Part shown: piece by piece, positions 1 through 10,921 of the stretch
Layout of the letters: each line of letters starts with the position of its first letter
Position numbering within the stretch: the stretch's first letter is position 1
DNA from: Kitasatospora aureofaciens
GTDB lineage: Bacteria; Actinomycetota; Actinomycetes; Streptomycetales; Streptomycetaceae
Length of the DNA: 64,000 nt
NCBI RefSeq assembly: GCF_001188955.3
Contig: NZ_JPRF03000001.1
Location: 1-64,000, forward strand
Direction: 5' to 3'
Notes under the pieces: generated by a model
Database searches by the model: none
What the model was told of the DNA's origin: nothing
Seen by the model: the letters and a program-made list of their open reading frames with translations, nothing else
Translations under genes and position numbers: made by a program

Positions 1-200
1 GCGGCGCGCCGGGCCAGGGCGGCCCGGGCGGCGGCCAGGGCGACGCGGGCGAGCACCGGGTCCTCCCTCAGGCCCGCCGTGCGCTTGGACGTCTGGCAGC
101 GCGAGCACCAGACCGGCGAGGCCGGCCCGTCCGGATACACCATGCCCTCGGGCGGCAGGTAGTGCCCACCGCACTCGACGCACTCGAAGACCAGTCTCAT
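1..200 (-). CDS. Small zinc-ribbon protein, 3' end outside the window
   Basis: The 66 visible codons from the ATG encode a protein starting MRLVFECVECGGHYLPPEG, with a CxxC pair near the N-terminus and a second CSRC pair around residue 33. This four-cysteine layout is a zinc ribbon. An Ala/Arg-rich helix follows and continues past the window edge. The ATG overlaps the stop of the upstream small gene (ATGA), so the two are probably translated together. Third-codon G/C bias supports coding. I do not recognise the family. A structural metal site or nucleic-acid contact is only an inference from the fold. Confidence 0.6.
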   Translation of the reverse strand, partial: MRLVFECVECGGHYLPPEGMVYPDGPASPVWCSRCQTSKRTAGLREDPVLARVALAAARAALARRA

Positions 201-361
201 CCGACGATCACCGTCCCGGATCCGTGGCACCGACCGCAGGGCGACCAGTAGTCGTGAACCCTGGGCACTATGCTCCCTTCCTCGTCCAGCTCGACTGTTG
301 CCTCGGTCTTCTGGGTCCCCCCGGACCCGCCGCAGCCGGAGCAGGACTGAACCTCGGGCAT
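197..361 (-). CDS. 54-aa DnaJ-type zinc-finger protein
   Basis: A 54-residue protein with two motifs of the DnaJ central zinc-finger type, CSGCGGSGG near residue 8 and CGRCHGSGT near residue 43. The four cysteines could form one zinc site. The start is the internal ATG preceded by GGAAGGA at good spacing; a longer reading of 77 residues lacks such a site. It overlaps the next zinc-ribbon gene by four bases. The two presumably form a translationally coupled pair. No J-domain is present, so a chaperone role should not be assumed; small proteins of this type are common in Streptomyces and have no known function. Confidence 0.65.
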   Translation of the reverse strand: MPEVQSCSGCGGSGGTQKTEATVELDEEGSIVPRVHDYWSPCGRCHGSGTVIVG

Positions 362-483
362 ATGCCGTCCTTCCGTAGCGGAGCACCACCGTAGCGCGAT
401 TCTCCGTCGGGAAGCACCGCTCGCGGCCATCCACCACCCGTTCGGGGAGCGCGAACTGCCGTCGCACGCCCCGTGGAACAGTG

Positions 484-519
484 TCGGCCCCTCGCCTGAG
501 CACCAGAGCGAGGGGCCGA
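484..519. terminator. Terminator after sdhB
   Basis: A perfect 12-bp inverted repeat (TCGGCCCCTCGC and its complement) with a 12-nt loop lies 17 bp beyond the sdhB stop. It has no U-tract, as is usual for Streptomyces hairpin terminators. It probably ends the sdhCAB transcript. Confidence 0.75.
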
Positions 520-535
520 CCGATCAGGGGGAGTC

Positions 536-1269
536 TCAGCCGCGGGCGGCCCGCAGGAACTCCCGGTTCATCGCCGCGATGCTGGGCAGCGGGATGCCCT
601 TGGGGCAGGCGGTGGCGCACTCGCCGGTGTTGGTGCAGCCGCCGAAGCCCTCGGCGTCCATCGCCGAGACCATGTTCCGCACCCGGGCGGCACGTTCGGG
701 CGCGCCCTGCGGCAGCACGTTGAGGTGCACCACCTTGGCGGAGGTGAACAGCATCGCCGAGCCGTTCGGACAGGCGGCCACGCAGGCGCCGCAGCCGATG
801 CACTCGGCGTGCTCGAAGGCGGTGTCCGCGGCCTCCTTGGGGACGGGCGTGGCGTGCGCCTCGGGGGCGCTGCCGGTCGGGGCGGTGATGTAGCCGCCGG
901 AGCCGATGATCCGGTCGAAGGCCGATCGGTCCACCACCAGGTCCTTGACCACCGGGAAGGCGGCAGCCCGCCACGGTTCGACGTCGATGGTGTCGCCGTC
1001 GCGGAAGTGCCGCATGTGCAGCTGGCAGGTGGTGGTGCGTTCGGGCCCGTGCGCCTGGCCGTTGATGACCATGCCGCAGGCGCCGCAGATGCCCTCCCGG
1101 CAGTCGTGGTCGAACGCGACGGGCTGGTCGCCGCGGGTGATCAGCTCCTCGTTGAGGGTGTCCAGCATCTCCAGGAAGGACATGTCCGGGCTGATGCCGC
1201 TGACCTGGTAGGTGGTCATCGAGCCGGGCGCGTCCGGGCCCGCCTGGCGCCAGATGCGCAGGGTGAGGT

Positions 1270-1273
<4 letters not shown>
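536..1273 (-). CDS. sdhB: Succinate dehydrogenase iron-sulfur subunit
   Basis: A 245-residue iron-sulfur subunit that passes electrons from the SdhA flavin to the membrane quinone site. The N-terminal ferredoxin domain carries the 2Fe-2S ligands in [10 protein letters not shown] (C58, C63, C66) plus C83. The C-terminal domain carries [12 protein letters not shown] and [14 protein letters not shown], which bind the 4Fe-4S and 3Fe-4S clusters. The length and cysteine pattern are those of the type-B SDH family. The ATG overlaps the sdhA stop (ATGA), so translation is coupled. It is the last gene of the operon and is followed by a strong hairpin. Confidence 0.96.
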
Positions 1274-3209
<1,936 letters not shown>

Positions 3210-3213
<4 letters not shown>

Positions 3214-3914
3214 TTCACCACTCCGGTCATCACGGCGACGGGGACGGACAGGAAGCCGGCCGTCAGCAGCAGCGCCAGCCCGTTGGCGGTCAGCTTCAGC
3301 GCCCGGTCGCGGCGGGCGTTGTTGGCGCCGAGGGTCTGCGCGGCGCTCCAGAAGCCGTGCCGGATGTGGAAGCCCAGGGCCAGCATCGCGACGATGTAGA
3401 TCACGTCGCTGTACCAGCGGCCGAAGGTGCCCACGATGTTCTGGTAGACGTGGCCGTGCTCGGCGACCGGGTTCACGGTGAGCGTGGTGAGGTCGAGGAT
3501 GTGCCAGACGACGAACAGGCCCAGGATCACCCCGCCCCAGCGCATGGTCCGGGTCGCGTAGCTGGCGCGGCGGCGCTGGTGCACGTACTTGCTCGGGCGG
3601 GCGGCGAGGTCCCGGCGGCTGAGCTGGTACGCGGACACCCCGTGCAGGACGACGGAGGCCAGCAGGGCGAGGCGGGCGATCCACAGGAACCACTCGTGGC
3701 CAAGGAACGGCTGGCCGATGGTGCGCAGCCAGGCGGCGTAGCCGTTGATGTCGTCGGGGCCGAAGAACACCTTGAGGTTCCCCAGCATGTGCGCGACCAG
3801 GTACAGCAGCATGACCAGTCCGGTGACGGCCATGACCGCCTTCTTGCCGACGGTCGACCGCCACAGGGTCGCCAGGGTGGACGGATGCCGGGCCGTCCGA
3901 GTCGCGGTTGTCAT
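3210..3914 (-). CDS. sdhC: Succinate dehydrogenase cytochrome b558 subunit
   Basis: A 234-residue membrane anchor of the b558 family with five hydrophobic helices and several in-membrane histidines (for example LVAHMLGN and VVWHILDL) suited to binding two haems. Type-B SDH has this single anchor in place of the SdhC/SdhD pair, and no sdhD is present here. The ATG is the first start after the divergent promoter region. It opens the sdhCAB operon. Transcription is probably controlled from the intergenic LysR box shared with the divergent LysR gene. Confidence 0.93.
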
Positions 3915-3971
3915 GGCAGCAACGGTAGGGAGGGCGGCAAGGGTGCGTCCAAGACATGCTGCGGCTGGTGA

Positions 3972-3990
3972 CGATAGCTGGAGCCTATCG
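3972..3990. promoter_or_regulatory. LysR-type operator between sdhC and lysR
   Basis: A perfect inverted repeat, CGATAG-N7-CTATCG, contains the T-N11-A core (ATAG-N7-CTAT) of LysR-family operators. It lies 58 bp upstream of sdhC and 20 bp upstream of the LysR start, the usual place for an operator that controls both divergent genes. Confidence 0.75.
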
Positions 3991-4010
3991 ACGCGGCGTA
4001 GCCTGGTCGT

Positions 4011-4931
4011 GTGCAGCTCCAGCAACTCCGCTACTTCCTGGCCGTCGCCGAGACCCGGCACTTCACCCGGGCGGCCGAGACCGAGCACGTCGCCCAGCCC
4101 TCGCTCTCCCAGCAGATCCGGTCGCTGGAAAGGGAGTTGGGGGCCGAACTGTTCCACCGCACCCGGGGCAACATCGCCCTGACCGACGCCGGGGACGCCC
4201 TGCTGCCGCTGGCCCGGCGCATCCTCGCGGACACCGAGAGCGCCCGTCTGGCCGTCCAGGAGACGGTGCAGCTGCGCCGCGGCCGGGTCCGGCTGGGCGC
4301 GCCGCCGAGTCTGTGCACCAGCCTGGTGCCGGACGTGCTGCGGGTGTTCCGGGACCACTACCCGGGTGTCGCGCTTGGCGTGCGCGAGGGCGGCTCGCGG
4401 GACCTGGTGCGCTGGCTGGCGGCGGGCGAGCTGGACCTCGCGCTGGTCATCACCCCGCCCAGCGGGGAGGCCGCGCCCGCCCTCGCCGTCACCGAACTGC
4501 TGCACGAGGAACTGGTGCTGGTCTCGGCCGCCGGGCCCGCCCGGCGCCCGGTGCGGGTGGCGGAGCTGAGGGGGCGGCCGCTGGTGATGTTCCGGGAGGG
4601 CTACGACGTGCGCGAGGCGGCGCTGGCGGCCTGCCGGGCGGCCGGCTTCGAGCCCGAGTTCGCCGTCGAGGGCGGCGAGATGGACGCGGTGCTGGGCTTC
4701 GTGCGGGCCGGGCTCGGGCCGGCGGTGGTGCCGGGCATGGTGGCGGCCCGCTCGGGCCTGTCCGTCACCCCGTTCGCCGGGCCCGGTCTGGGCCGCACCA
4801 TCGCGGTCGCGCACGGCCACGAGGTGCCGCTCACCCGCGCCGCCGAGGCGCTGCACGACACCCTGCTGGCGCATCTGCGCGACGCCGCCCGTGAGGGTGA
4901 ACTCCCGCCCGGAACCCGGCTGTTGCTGTAG
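4011..4931 (+). CDS. LysR-family regulator, probably of sdhCAB
   Basis: A 306-residue LysR regulator. The N-terminal winged helix-turn-helix (residues 1-60, MQLQQLRYFLAVAETRHFTR) is complete and is followed by a linker helix and a substrate-binding effector domain. The GTG start gives the exact family N-terminus. It is divergent from sdhCAB across about 100 bp with a perfect LysR box, so SDH is the natural target. The effector is unknown; a TCA or respiratory metabolite would be a reasonable guess. Activation or repression cannot be decided from the sequence. Confidence 0.9.
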   Translation: MQLQQLRYFLAVAETRHFTRAAETEHVAQPSLSQQIRSLERELGAELFHRTRGNIALTDAGDALLPLARRILADTESARLAVQETVQLRRGRVRLGAPPSLCTSLVPDVLRVFRDHYPGVALGVREGGSRDLVRWLAAGELDLALVITPPSGEAAPALAVTELLHEELVLVSAAGPARRPVRVAELRGRPLVMFREGYDVREAALAACRAAGFEPEFAVEGGEMDAVLGFVRAGLGPAVVPGMVAARSGLSVTPFAGPGLGRTIAVAHGHEVPLTRAAEALHDTLLAHLRDAAREGELPPGTRLLL

Positions 4932-4938
4932 CGGCGGA

Positions 4939-4958
4939 GGGCCGCCCGAAGGCGGCCC
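4939..4958. terminator. Convergent terminator between lysR and gpx
   Basis: A perfect 8-bp stem (GGGCCGCC/GGCGGCCC) with a CGAA tetraloop lies between two convergent genes, so it can serve both. Confidence 0.7.
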
Positions 4959-4978
4959 CCAGCGCTGACCGGCGGGTG

Positions 4979-5467
4979 TCAGGCCGGCAGTACGGCCTCG
5001 ATCGCGGCGATCGCCTCGGCCGACTCCGGCTCGACGCGCGGACGCAGGCGCGCGGCGACGGTGCCGTCCGGGGAGATCAGGAACTTCTCGAAGTTCCAGC
5101 TGACGTCCCCGGCCTGGCCCTCGGCGTCGGCGACCTCGGTCAGCTGCTGGTACAGCGGGTGCCGGTCGTCACCGTTGACGTCGATCTTCTCGAACAGCGG
5201 GAAGGTCACCCCGTAGGTGGTCGAGCAGAAGCTCTGGATCTCCTCGGCGCTGCCCGGCTCCTGCCCGGCGAACTGGTTGCAGGGGAAGCCCAGCACGGTG
5301 AACCCCCGCCCGGCGTAGCGCTTCTGGAGGTTCTCCAGGCCGGTGTACTGCGGGGTCAGGCCGCACTTGGAGGCGACGTTGACGATCAGCAGCGCCTTGC
5401 CCTTGTGCTCGGCCAGCGAGGTGGCCTCGCCCGCCAGGGTGCGCAGCGGAATGTCGTACAGGCTCAC
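4979..5467 (-). CDS. Glutathione peroxidase family protein
   Basis: A 162-residue cysteine-type GPx that reduces peroxides, in bacteria usually with thioredoxin as donor. The peroxidatic cysteine is C35 in ASKCGLTPQY, where animal enzymes have selenocysteine. The second conserved block FPCNQFAGQEPG (about 61-72) and the C-terminal WNFEKFL motif are present. A GTG start is chosen because AAAGGA lies upstream and it gives the family length; an upstream ATG would add 16 residues with a poor match. No signal peptide is seen, so it is cytoplasmic. It stands alone between hairpins. Confidence 0.92.
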   Translation of the reverse strand: MSLYDIPLRTLAGEATSLAEHKGKALLIVNVASKCGLTPQYTGLENLQKRYAGRGFTVLGFPCNQFAGQEPGSAEEIQSFCSTTYGVTFPLFEKIDVNGDDRHPLYQQLTEVADAEGQAGDVSWNFEKFLISPDGTVAARLRPRVEPESAEAIAAIEAVLPA

Positions 5468-5637
5468 GGTGGTGGGTCCTTTCGGCAGGTTGGGCAGCGG
5501 GTCTCGCCCGGGCACACGGTAGCGGCCCCGGGCGGCTCAACCGCGCCGGGCCCGCCGGTGTTCCGTCCGGTGCCGCCGGTGTGCCGCGGGCGCGGGGGCG
5601 TACGGAGCGGCTCGCACGCCCCCACTCCTCGGCCGGC

Positions 5638-7419
<1,782 letters not shown>

Positions 7420-7469
7420 CGGTTCTCTCCTGCGTCGGCCCGCAGTGGGTCGGAGGGCTCATCTCCTGA

Positions 7470-7564
7470 TTTCCACCATACGGAAGAGCGGTTTCTGTAT
7501 GTGGAAAGCACGGTAGGGTCGGGTCCAGTGAGGAGTCAAGGGGCACTTCAACAGAATGTGGAAG
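7470..7564. promoter_or_regulatory. Three related palindromes upstream of gcl
   Basis: TTTCC-ACCATAC-GGAA (7470-7485), TTTC-TGTATGTG-GAAA (7492-7507) and CTTC-N11-GAAG (7546-7564) lie 51-145 bp upstream of the gcl start. The complement of the first, TTCCGTATGGTGGAAA, matches the second almost base for base (TTTCTGTATGTGGAAA). They look like operators of one regulator. In Streptomyces, gcl and allantoin genes are controlled by an IclR-family protein (AllR), which is a candidate; I cannot confirm its consensus here. Confidence 0.5.
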
Positions 7565-7800
7565 GCCGGATAGTGCGCTGCGTGGCCGGACCCGCACACC
7601 GGAACCGCGTTCGCGCCGGTGCACCCGGGGGAGCGGAGCCGCCGGGCCGGAAAGCGCATTCGCCGCGCAGTGCCCGTGGAGCGACGGTGCCCGAGGTCGG
7701 CCCGGCGGGCGGGGCGGGGACACCGTCGGAGGGCCCGTCCAGGAAGACCCGACCGCAGCGCACCTGGATCGCACCTGCCCGGTGCCGTCCGGCCGCCGCA

Positions 7801-7816
7801 TGAGTACGTGTACTCA
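7801..7816. promoter_or_regulatory. 16-bp palindrome TGAGTAC-GT-GTACTCA
   Basis: Perfect 7-bp arms with a 2-bp spacer, the size of a TetR- or GntR-type operator. It lies about 100 bp upstream of the thiamine-binding gene and far from gcl. The regulator is not identifiable. Confidence 0.4.
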
Positions 7817-7852
7817 ACGGCGTGCGCCGCGATCCTCGGCGCGGACCCTAAC

Positions 7853-7888
7853 CTGGTCGCGGCCCGGAGTGGTCCGGGCCGCGACCAG
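7853..7888. other. Perfect 16-bp stem-loop before the thiamine-binding gene
   Basis: CTGGTCGCGGCCCGGA and its exact complement are separated by GTGG. The hairpin ends 29 bp before the GTG of the next gene. No gene ends upstream of it on the plus strand, so it is unlikely to be an ordinary terminator. A leader attenuator or a mRNA stabiliser is possible. Confidence 0.5.
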
Positions 7889-7917
7889 TGCCGTCGGGTG
7901 ACAAGGAGCGCAGAACC

Positions 7918-8214
7918 GTGATCGCAGCTTTTTCGGTGACCCCGCTGGGGATCGGCGAGGACGTGGGGGAGGCGGTGGCGGCGGCCGTCCGGGTGGTCCG
8001 GGCCAGCGGGCTGCCGAACCGCACGGACGCGATGTTCACCAGCATCGAGGGGGAATGGGACGAGGTGATGCCGGTGATCAGGGCGGCGATCGAGGCGGTG
8101 AAGGCGCACAGCAACCGGGTGAGCACGGTCATCAAGATCGACGACCGGGCCGGGGTCACCGACGGCCTCACCGCCAAGGTCGCCTCGGTCGAGCGGCACC
8201 TCGCGAACGGCTGA
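7918..8214 (+). CDS. Thiamine-binding protein, UPF0045/YkoF-like
   Basis: A 98-residue protein of the MTH1187/YkoF ferredoxin-like fold (UPF0045). It has the characteristic FSVTPLG start, the [10 protein letters not shown] segment and an IKIDDR strand. Members bind thiamine or related pyrimidines, and no catalytic role is known. The GTG start has AAGGAG at good spacing. It is convergent with the DoxX gene, with only 5 bp between the stops. A hairpin and a palindrome lie upstream, but I see no TPP riboswitch. Confidence 0.8.
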   Translation: MIAAFSVTPLGIGEDVGEAVAAAVRVVRASGLPNRTDAMFTSIEGEWDEVMPVIRAAIEAVKAHSNRVSTVIKIDDRAGVTDGLTAKVASVERHLANG

Positions 8215-8219
8215 GGGCC

Positions 8220-8702
8220 TCAGCCAGTGGTGGACTGTGCGGCGGTCGCCTCGACCGGGTCGGGCGCCGCCTGTGGCTGACGGGTCCTCAGCAGCCGGTC
8301 CAGCGAGTAGGGTCCGGAGCCGAGGACCGCGATGGCCAGGAAGGCCCAGCAGAACATCACCGAGGGTTCGCCCCCGTTCTGCAGCGGCAGCAGCGCGTGC
8401 TCCTGGTGGACGGTGAAGTAGGCGTAGGCCATCGAGCCGGAGCACAGCAGGGCGGCGTACCTGGTGCCGACCCCGAGGAGCACCAGGGCGCCGCCGACCA
8501 GTTGGATCAGGGCGGCCCACCAGCCCGGCCACTGGCCGAGCGGGAGGCTGCCGCCGCCCTTGGTGCCGCCGAGGACGCCGAAGACCGAGGCGACGCCGTG
8601 GCAGGCGAAGAGCAGGCCGACGACGACCCGAAAGGCCGTCAGCACGATGGGACGGGCGGCCTCGACGGCCTGTGCGGGGGTTGCGTGGATGCGTGCGGGC
8701 AT
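8220..8702 (-). CDS. DoxX family membrane protein
   Basis: A 160-residue integral membrane protein with four hydrophobic helices and the DoxX pattern (FRVVVGLLFACHG near residue 24, GALVLLGVGTRYAA near 71). DoxX proteins are linked to redox or sulfur chemistry in some bacteria, but the role in actinomycetes is unknown. It is divergent from the TetR gene. The operator of that regulator lies about 115 bp upstream, so shared control is possible. The C-terminal tail is Gln/Ala-rich and soluble. Confidence 0.82.
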   Translation of the reverse strand: MPARIHATPAQAVEAARPIVLTAFRVVVGLLFACHGVASVFGVLGGTKGGGSLPLGQWPGWWAALIQLVGGALVLLGVGTRYAALLCSGSMAYAYFTVHQEHALLPLQNGGEPSVMFCWAFLAIAVLGSGPYSLDRLLRTRQPQAAPDPVEATAAQSTTG

Positions 8703-8815
8703 ACCGGGGAACCTCCTGTGAGGGAGGAGGGGCGGGGCGGTAAGGGTAGCCTTGGTCTAGTCCACTTGGCAATGCTCCGTCAGATAGCGGTCGGGACCGG
8801 TCGCCATCCTTTCTT

Positions 8816-8827
8816 GACCGGTCGGTC
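8816..8827. promoter_or_regulatory. TetR operator copy 1, GACCG-GT-CGGTC
   Basis: A perfect inverted repeat 22 bp upstream of the tetR ATG. The same arms with the same spacer length occur before the MFS gene (second copy). A further partial copy (GGACCGGTCG) lies about 20 bp upstream. Confidence 0.7.
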
Positions 8828-8849
8828 TCGAAAGGCTAGCGTTCACACC

Positions 8850-9428
8850 ATGGCGCGAACGAAGGAATTCGATCCCGACGCGGCGCTCCAGGCAGCCCTC
8901 GAACTGTTCTGGCGCCGCGGCTACGAGGCCACCTCGATGGCCGACCTGGTCGAGGGTCTCGGCATTGCCCGGGCCAGCATCTATGCCACCTTCGGCAGCA
9001 AGCACGAGCTCTACCTGCGCGCCCTGGAGCGCTACAACGAGCAGCACGACCCGGGCCTGCTGGCCGAGCTGTCCCAGCCCGGCCCGGTGCTCCCGGCCGT
9101 CCGCGCCCTGGTGCGCCGGTACGCGGGCATGGGGGACGACGACCGCAAGCGCGGCTGCTTCATCACCAACACCGCCGTCGAACTCGCCCCGCACGACGAG
9201 GCGGCGGCCCGCCGGGTGGAGGTCAGCTACGACCACCTGGAGACGGCGCTGACCGCAGCCCTGCTGCGTGCCGAGGCCCAGGGCGAACTGCCCGCCGTGC
9301 GGGAGCCGCGGGCACTGGCCCGGATGCTGGTGGTGCTGCTGCAGGGAATCCGGGTGGTGGGCAAGACCGCCGAGGGCGGGCCCCGGGTGCGGGATGCCGC
9401 CGAGCAGGCGCTGACACTGCTGGACTGA
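8850..9428 (+). CDS. TetR-family repressor of the adjacent MFS-SDR genes
   Basis: A 192-residue TetR regulator. The N-terminal helix-turn-helix covers about residues 10-55 (EFDPDAALQAALELFWRRGYEATSM, then ASIYATFGSKHELYLRAL). The C-terminal domain resembles that of AcrR/TetR_C_16-like proteins with RGCFITNT. It precedes an MFS exporter and a short-chain dehydrogenase. Identical operator palindromes stand before its own gene and before the MFS gene, so it very likely represses both and is released by a substrate of the exporter or reductase. The inducer is unknown. Confidence 0.92.
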   Translation: MARTKEFDPDAALQAALELFWRRGYEATSMADLVEGLGIARASIYATFGSKHELYLRALERYNEQHDPGLLAELSQPGPVLPAVRALVRRYAGMGDDDRKRGCFITNTAVELAPHDEAAARRVEVSYDHLETALTAALLRAEAQGELPAVREPRALARMLVVLLQGIRVVGKTAEGGPRVRDAAEQALTLLD

Positions 9429-9471
9429 GCTCCGGCCGGCCCGGCCGGAGCCGTCTGCTGTCCTTATTCTG

Positions 9472-9483
9472 GACCGAACGGTC
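9472..9483. promoter_or_regulatory. TetR operator copy 2, GACCG-AA-CGGTC
   Basis: A perfect inverted repeat 28 bp upstream of the MFS start, with the same arms as the site before tetR. The position would block a promoter or the start of the transcript. Confidence 0.7.
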
Positions 9484-9511
9484 TTAAAAGTTTGACATTG
9501 GGGGGAGTTCC

Positions 9512-10921
9512 ATGAGCATCGCCGTGCCTCCGGCCCGGGCGAGTTTCGCACTGCTCGGTGTCGTCCAGGCCGTGCTGATCTTCGCCATCATGATCCTCAC
9601 CGTGCCACTTCCCCTGGTCGCCCGGGAGCTCGGGCTCGGCCCGTCCGAGGTGCTGCTGCTCAGCGCCGCGTACGGGCTCTCCTTCGCCGCGCTGCTGCTG
9701 CTCGGCGGACGACTGACGGACCGTCACGGCGGCCGCCCGATGCTGCGGTGGGGCCTGGCGCTGCTCGCCGCTGCCTCGGTGGCCTGCGCCCTCGCGCCCG
9801 GCTACCCCGTCCTGCTGGCCGGCCGCTTCGTCCAGGGCGCCGGTGCGGCGCTCGCCGCCCCGGCCGCGGTCGCGGTGGTCCGCCGACTGTACCCCCGACC
9901 CGCCGACTACCGAAGGGCGATGGCCACCTGGGGCGGCCTCTCGGTGATCGGCGCGACGACCGGCAGCGTGGTGTCGGGCGCGGTCGCCGCCGCGGTGTCG
10001 TGGCGCTGGCTGTTCGCGGTGCCCGTCCTGGTCGCCCTGGCCGGCCTCGGCCGCTCCGGCTCGCTGCCCGCCGCTGCCCCCGCCCCGTCCGGCCGCCGTC
10101 CGGCGCTCGACCTGCGCGGCGCGGCCCTCGCCACCGCCGGTCTCTGCGCGGCGAGTTACGCCTTGGTGGCGTCCACCGACCACGGCTGGCGGACCGCCGA
10201 GGTGCTCGCGCCGCTGGGCGCCGGACTGCTCCTGCTGCTCGCCTTCGCCGCCGCCGAACGCCGCACCGCCGACCCGCTGCTGCCGCCCGGCTTCCTCGCG
10301 GACCGGACCAGGGCCACCGCGCTGGTCGCCGTGATGGCGACCTCCGCCGGCACCGCTCTGGCCTTCGTCCTGCTCTCGCTCTACCTCCAGCAACTGCGCG
10401 GCTGGAGCGCGGCCGAGACCTCCGCCGCCTTCCTGCCGTACGCGGCCGCCCTGCTGCTCTCCGGCCGCCTGGCCGGCCCGCTGACCGCCCGGTTCGGGCC
10501 GGTGCCGGTCACGGCCGCCGGCCTCGCGCTGGAAGGCGTCGGACTCGCCCTGCTGGCCGGGCTCGACCCCGCCGGCTCCTACCCCACCGGGCTGCTGCCC
10601 GGACTGCTCCTGCTGCCCGCCGGAGCCGCCGCCTCCTTCGCCGGAGCGGCCGTCCTGGCCACCGGCGGCGTGGCACCCGAACGGACCGGCCTGGCCGCGG
10701 GCGTCCTCAACACCGCCATGGAGCTCGGCCCCACCGCCGGACTGGCCGCCCTGATGGCGCTCGCCGCCACCCGGCCGACCACCGTCGGCGGCTATGCCAC
10801 GGCCTTCGCGGCCGCCGCCGCGGGCCTGGCACTGACCGCGGTCGCGGTCGGCGCCCTGCCCCGGACCAACCCGACCACCACCCCTGAACACACCACTCGA
10901 ATCAAGGAGTTCAGCTCATGA
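9512..10921 (+). CDS. MFS drug-efflux-type transporter
   Basis: A 469-residue major facilitator with a series of hydrophobic helices. It has the family loop motif GGRLTDRHGGRP between helices 2 and 3 and a helix-4 arginine followed by VQGAGAALAAP, as in drug:proton antiporters of the DHA2/EmrB type. The length suggests 12-14 helices. GGGGGGAG precedes the ATG. Its last codon overlaps the ATG of the SDR gene (ATGA), so the two form an operon under the TetR regulator. The exported compound cannot be told from the sequence. Confidence 0.88.
   Translation: MSIAVPPARASFALLGVVQAVLIFAIMILTVPLPLVARELGLGPSEVLLLSAAYGLSFAALLLLGGRLTDRHGGRPMLRWGLALLAAASVACALAPGYPVLLAGRFVQGAGAALAAPAAVAVVRRLYPRPADYRRAMATWGGLSVIGATTGSVVSGAVAAAVSWRWLFAVPVLVALAGLGRSGSLPAAAPAPSGRRPALDLRGAALATAGLCAASYALVASTDHGWRTAEVLAPLGAGLLLLLAFAAAERRTADPLLPPGFLADRTRATALVAVMATSAGTALAFVLLSLYLQQLRGWSAAETSAAFLPYAAALLLSGRLAGPLTARFGPVPVTAAGLALEGVGLALLAGLDPAGSYPTGLLPGLLLLPAGAAASFAGAAVLATGGVAPERTGLAAGVLNTAMELGPTAGLAALMALAATRPTTVGGYATAFAAAAAGLALTAVAVGALPRTNPTTTPEHTTRIKEFSS

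Larger units (their letters stand above)
7420..7917. other. Divergent intergenic region, gcl to thiamine-binding gene
   Basis: About 500 bp without a convincing gene. It holds the palindrome cluster near gcl, a 16-bp palindrome and a 36-nt hairpin near the next gene, each listed separately. The open frames in it have no start site with a good ribosome-binding site and no recognisable protein content. Confidence 0.6.

Noticed and set aside
7548-7817. Open frame of 89 codons upstream of gcl
   Set aside because: No ribosome-binding site and no protein-like content; it spans the palindrome cluster.
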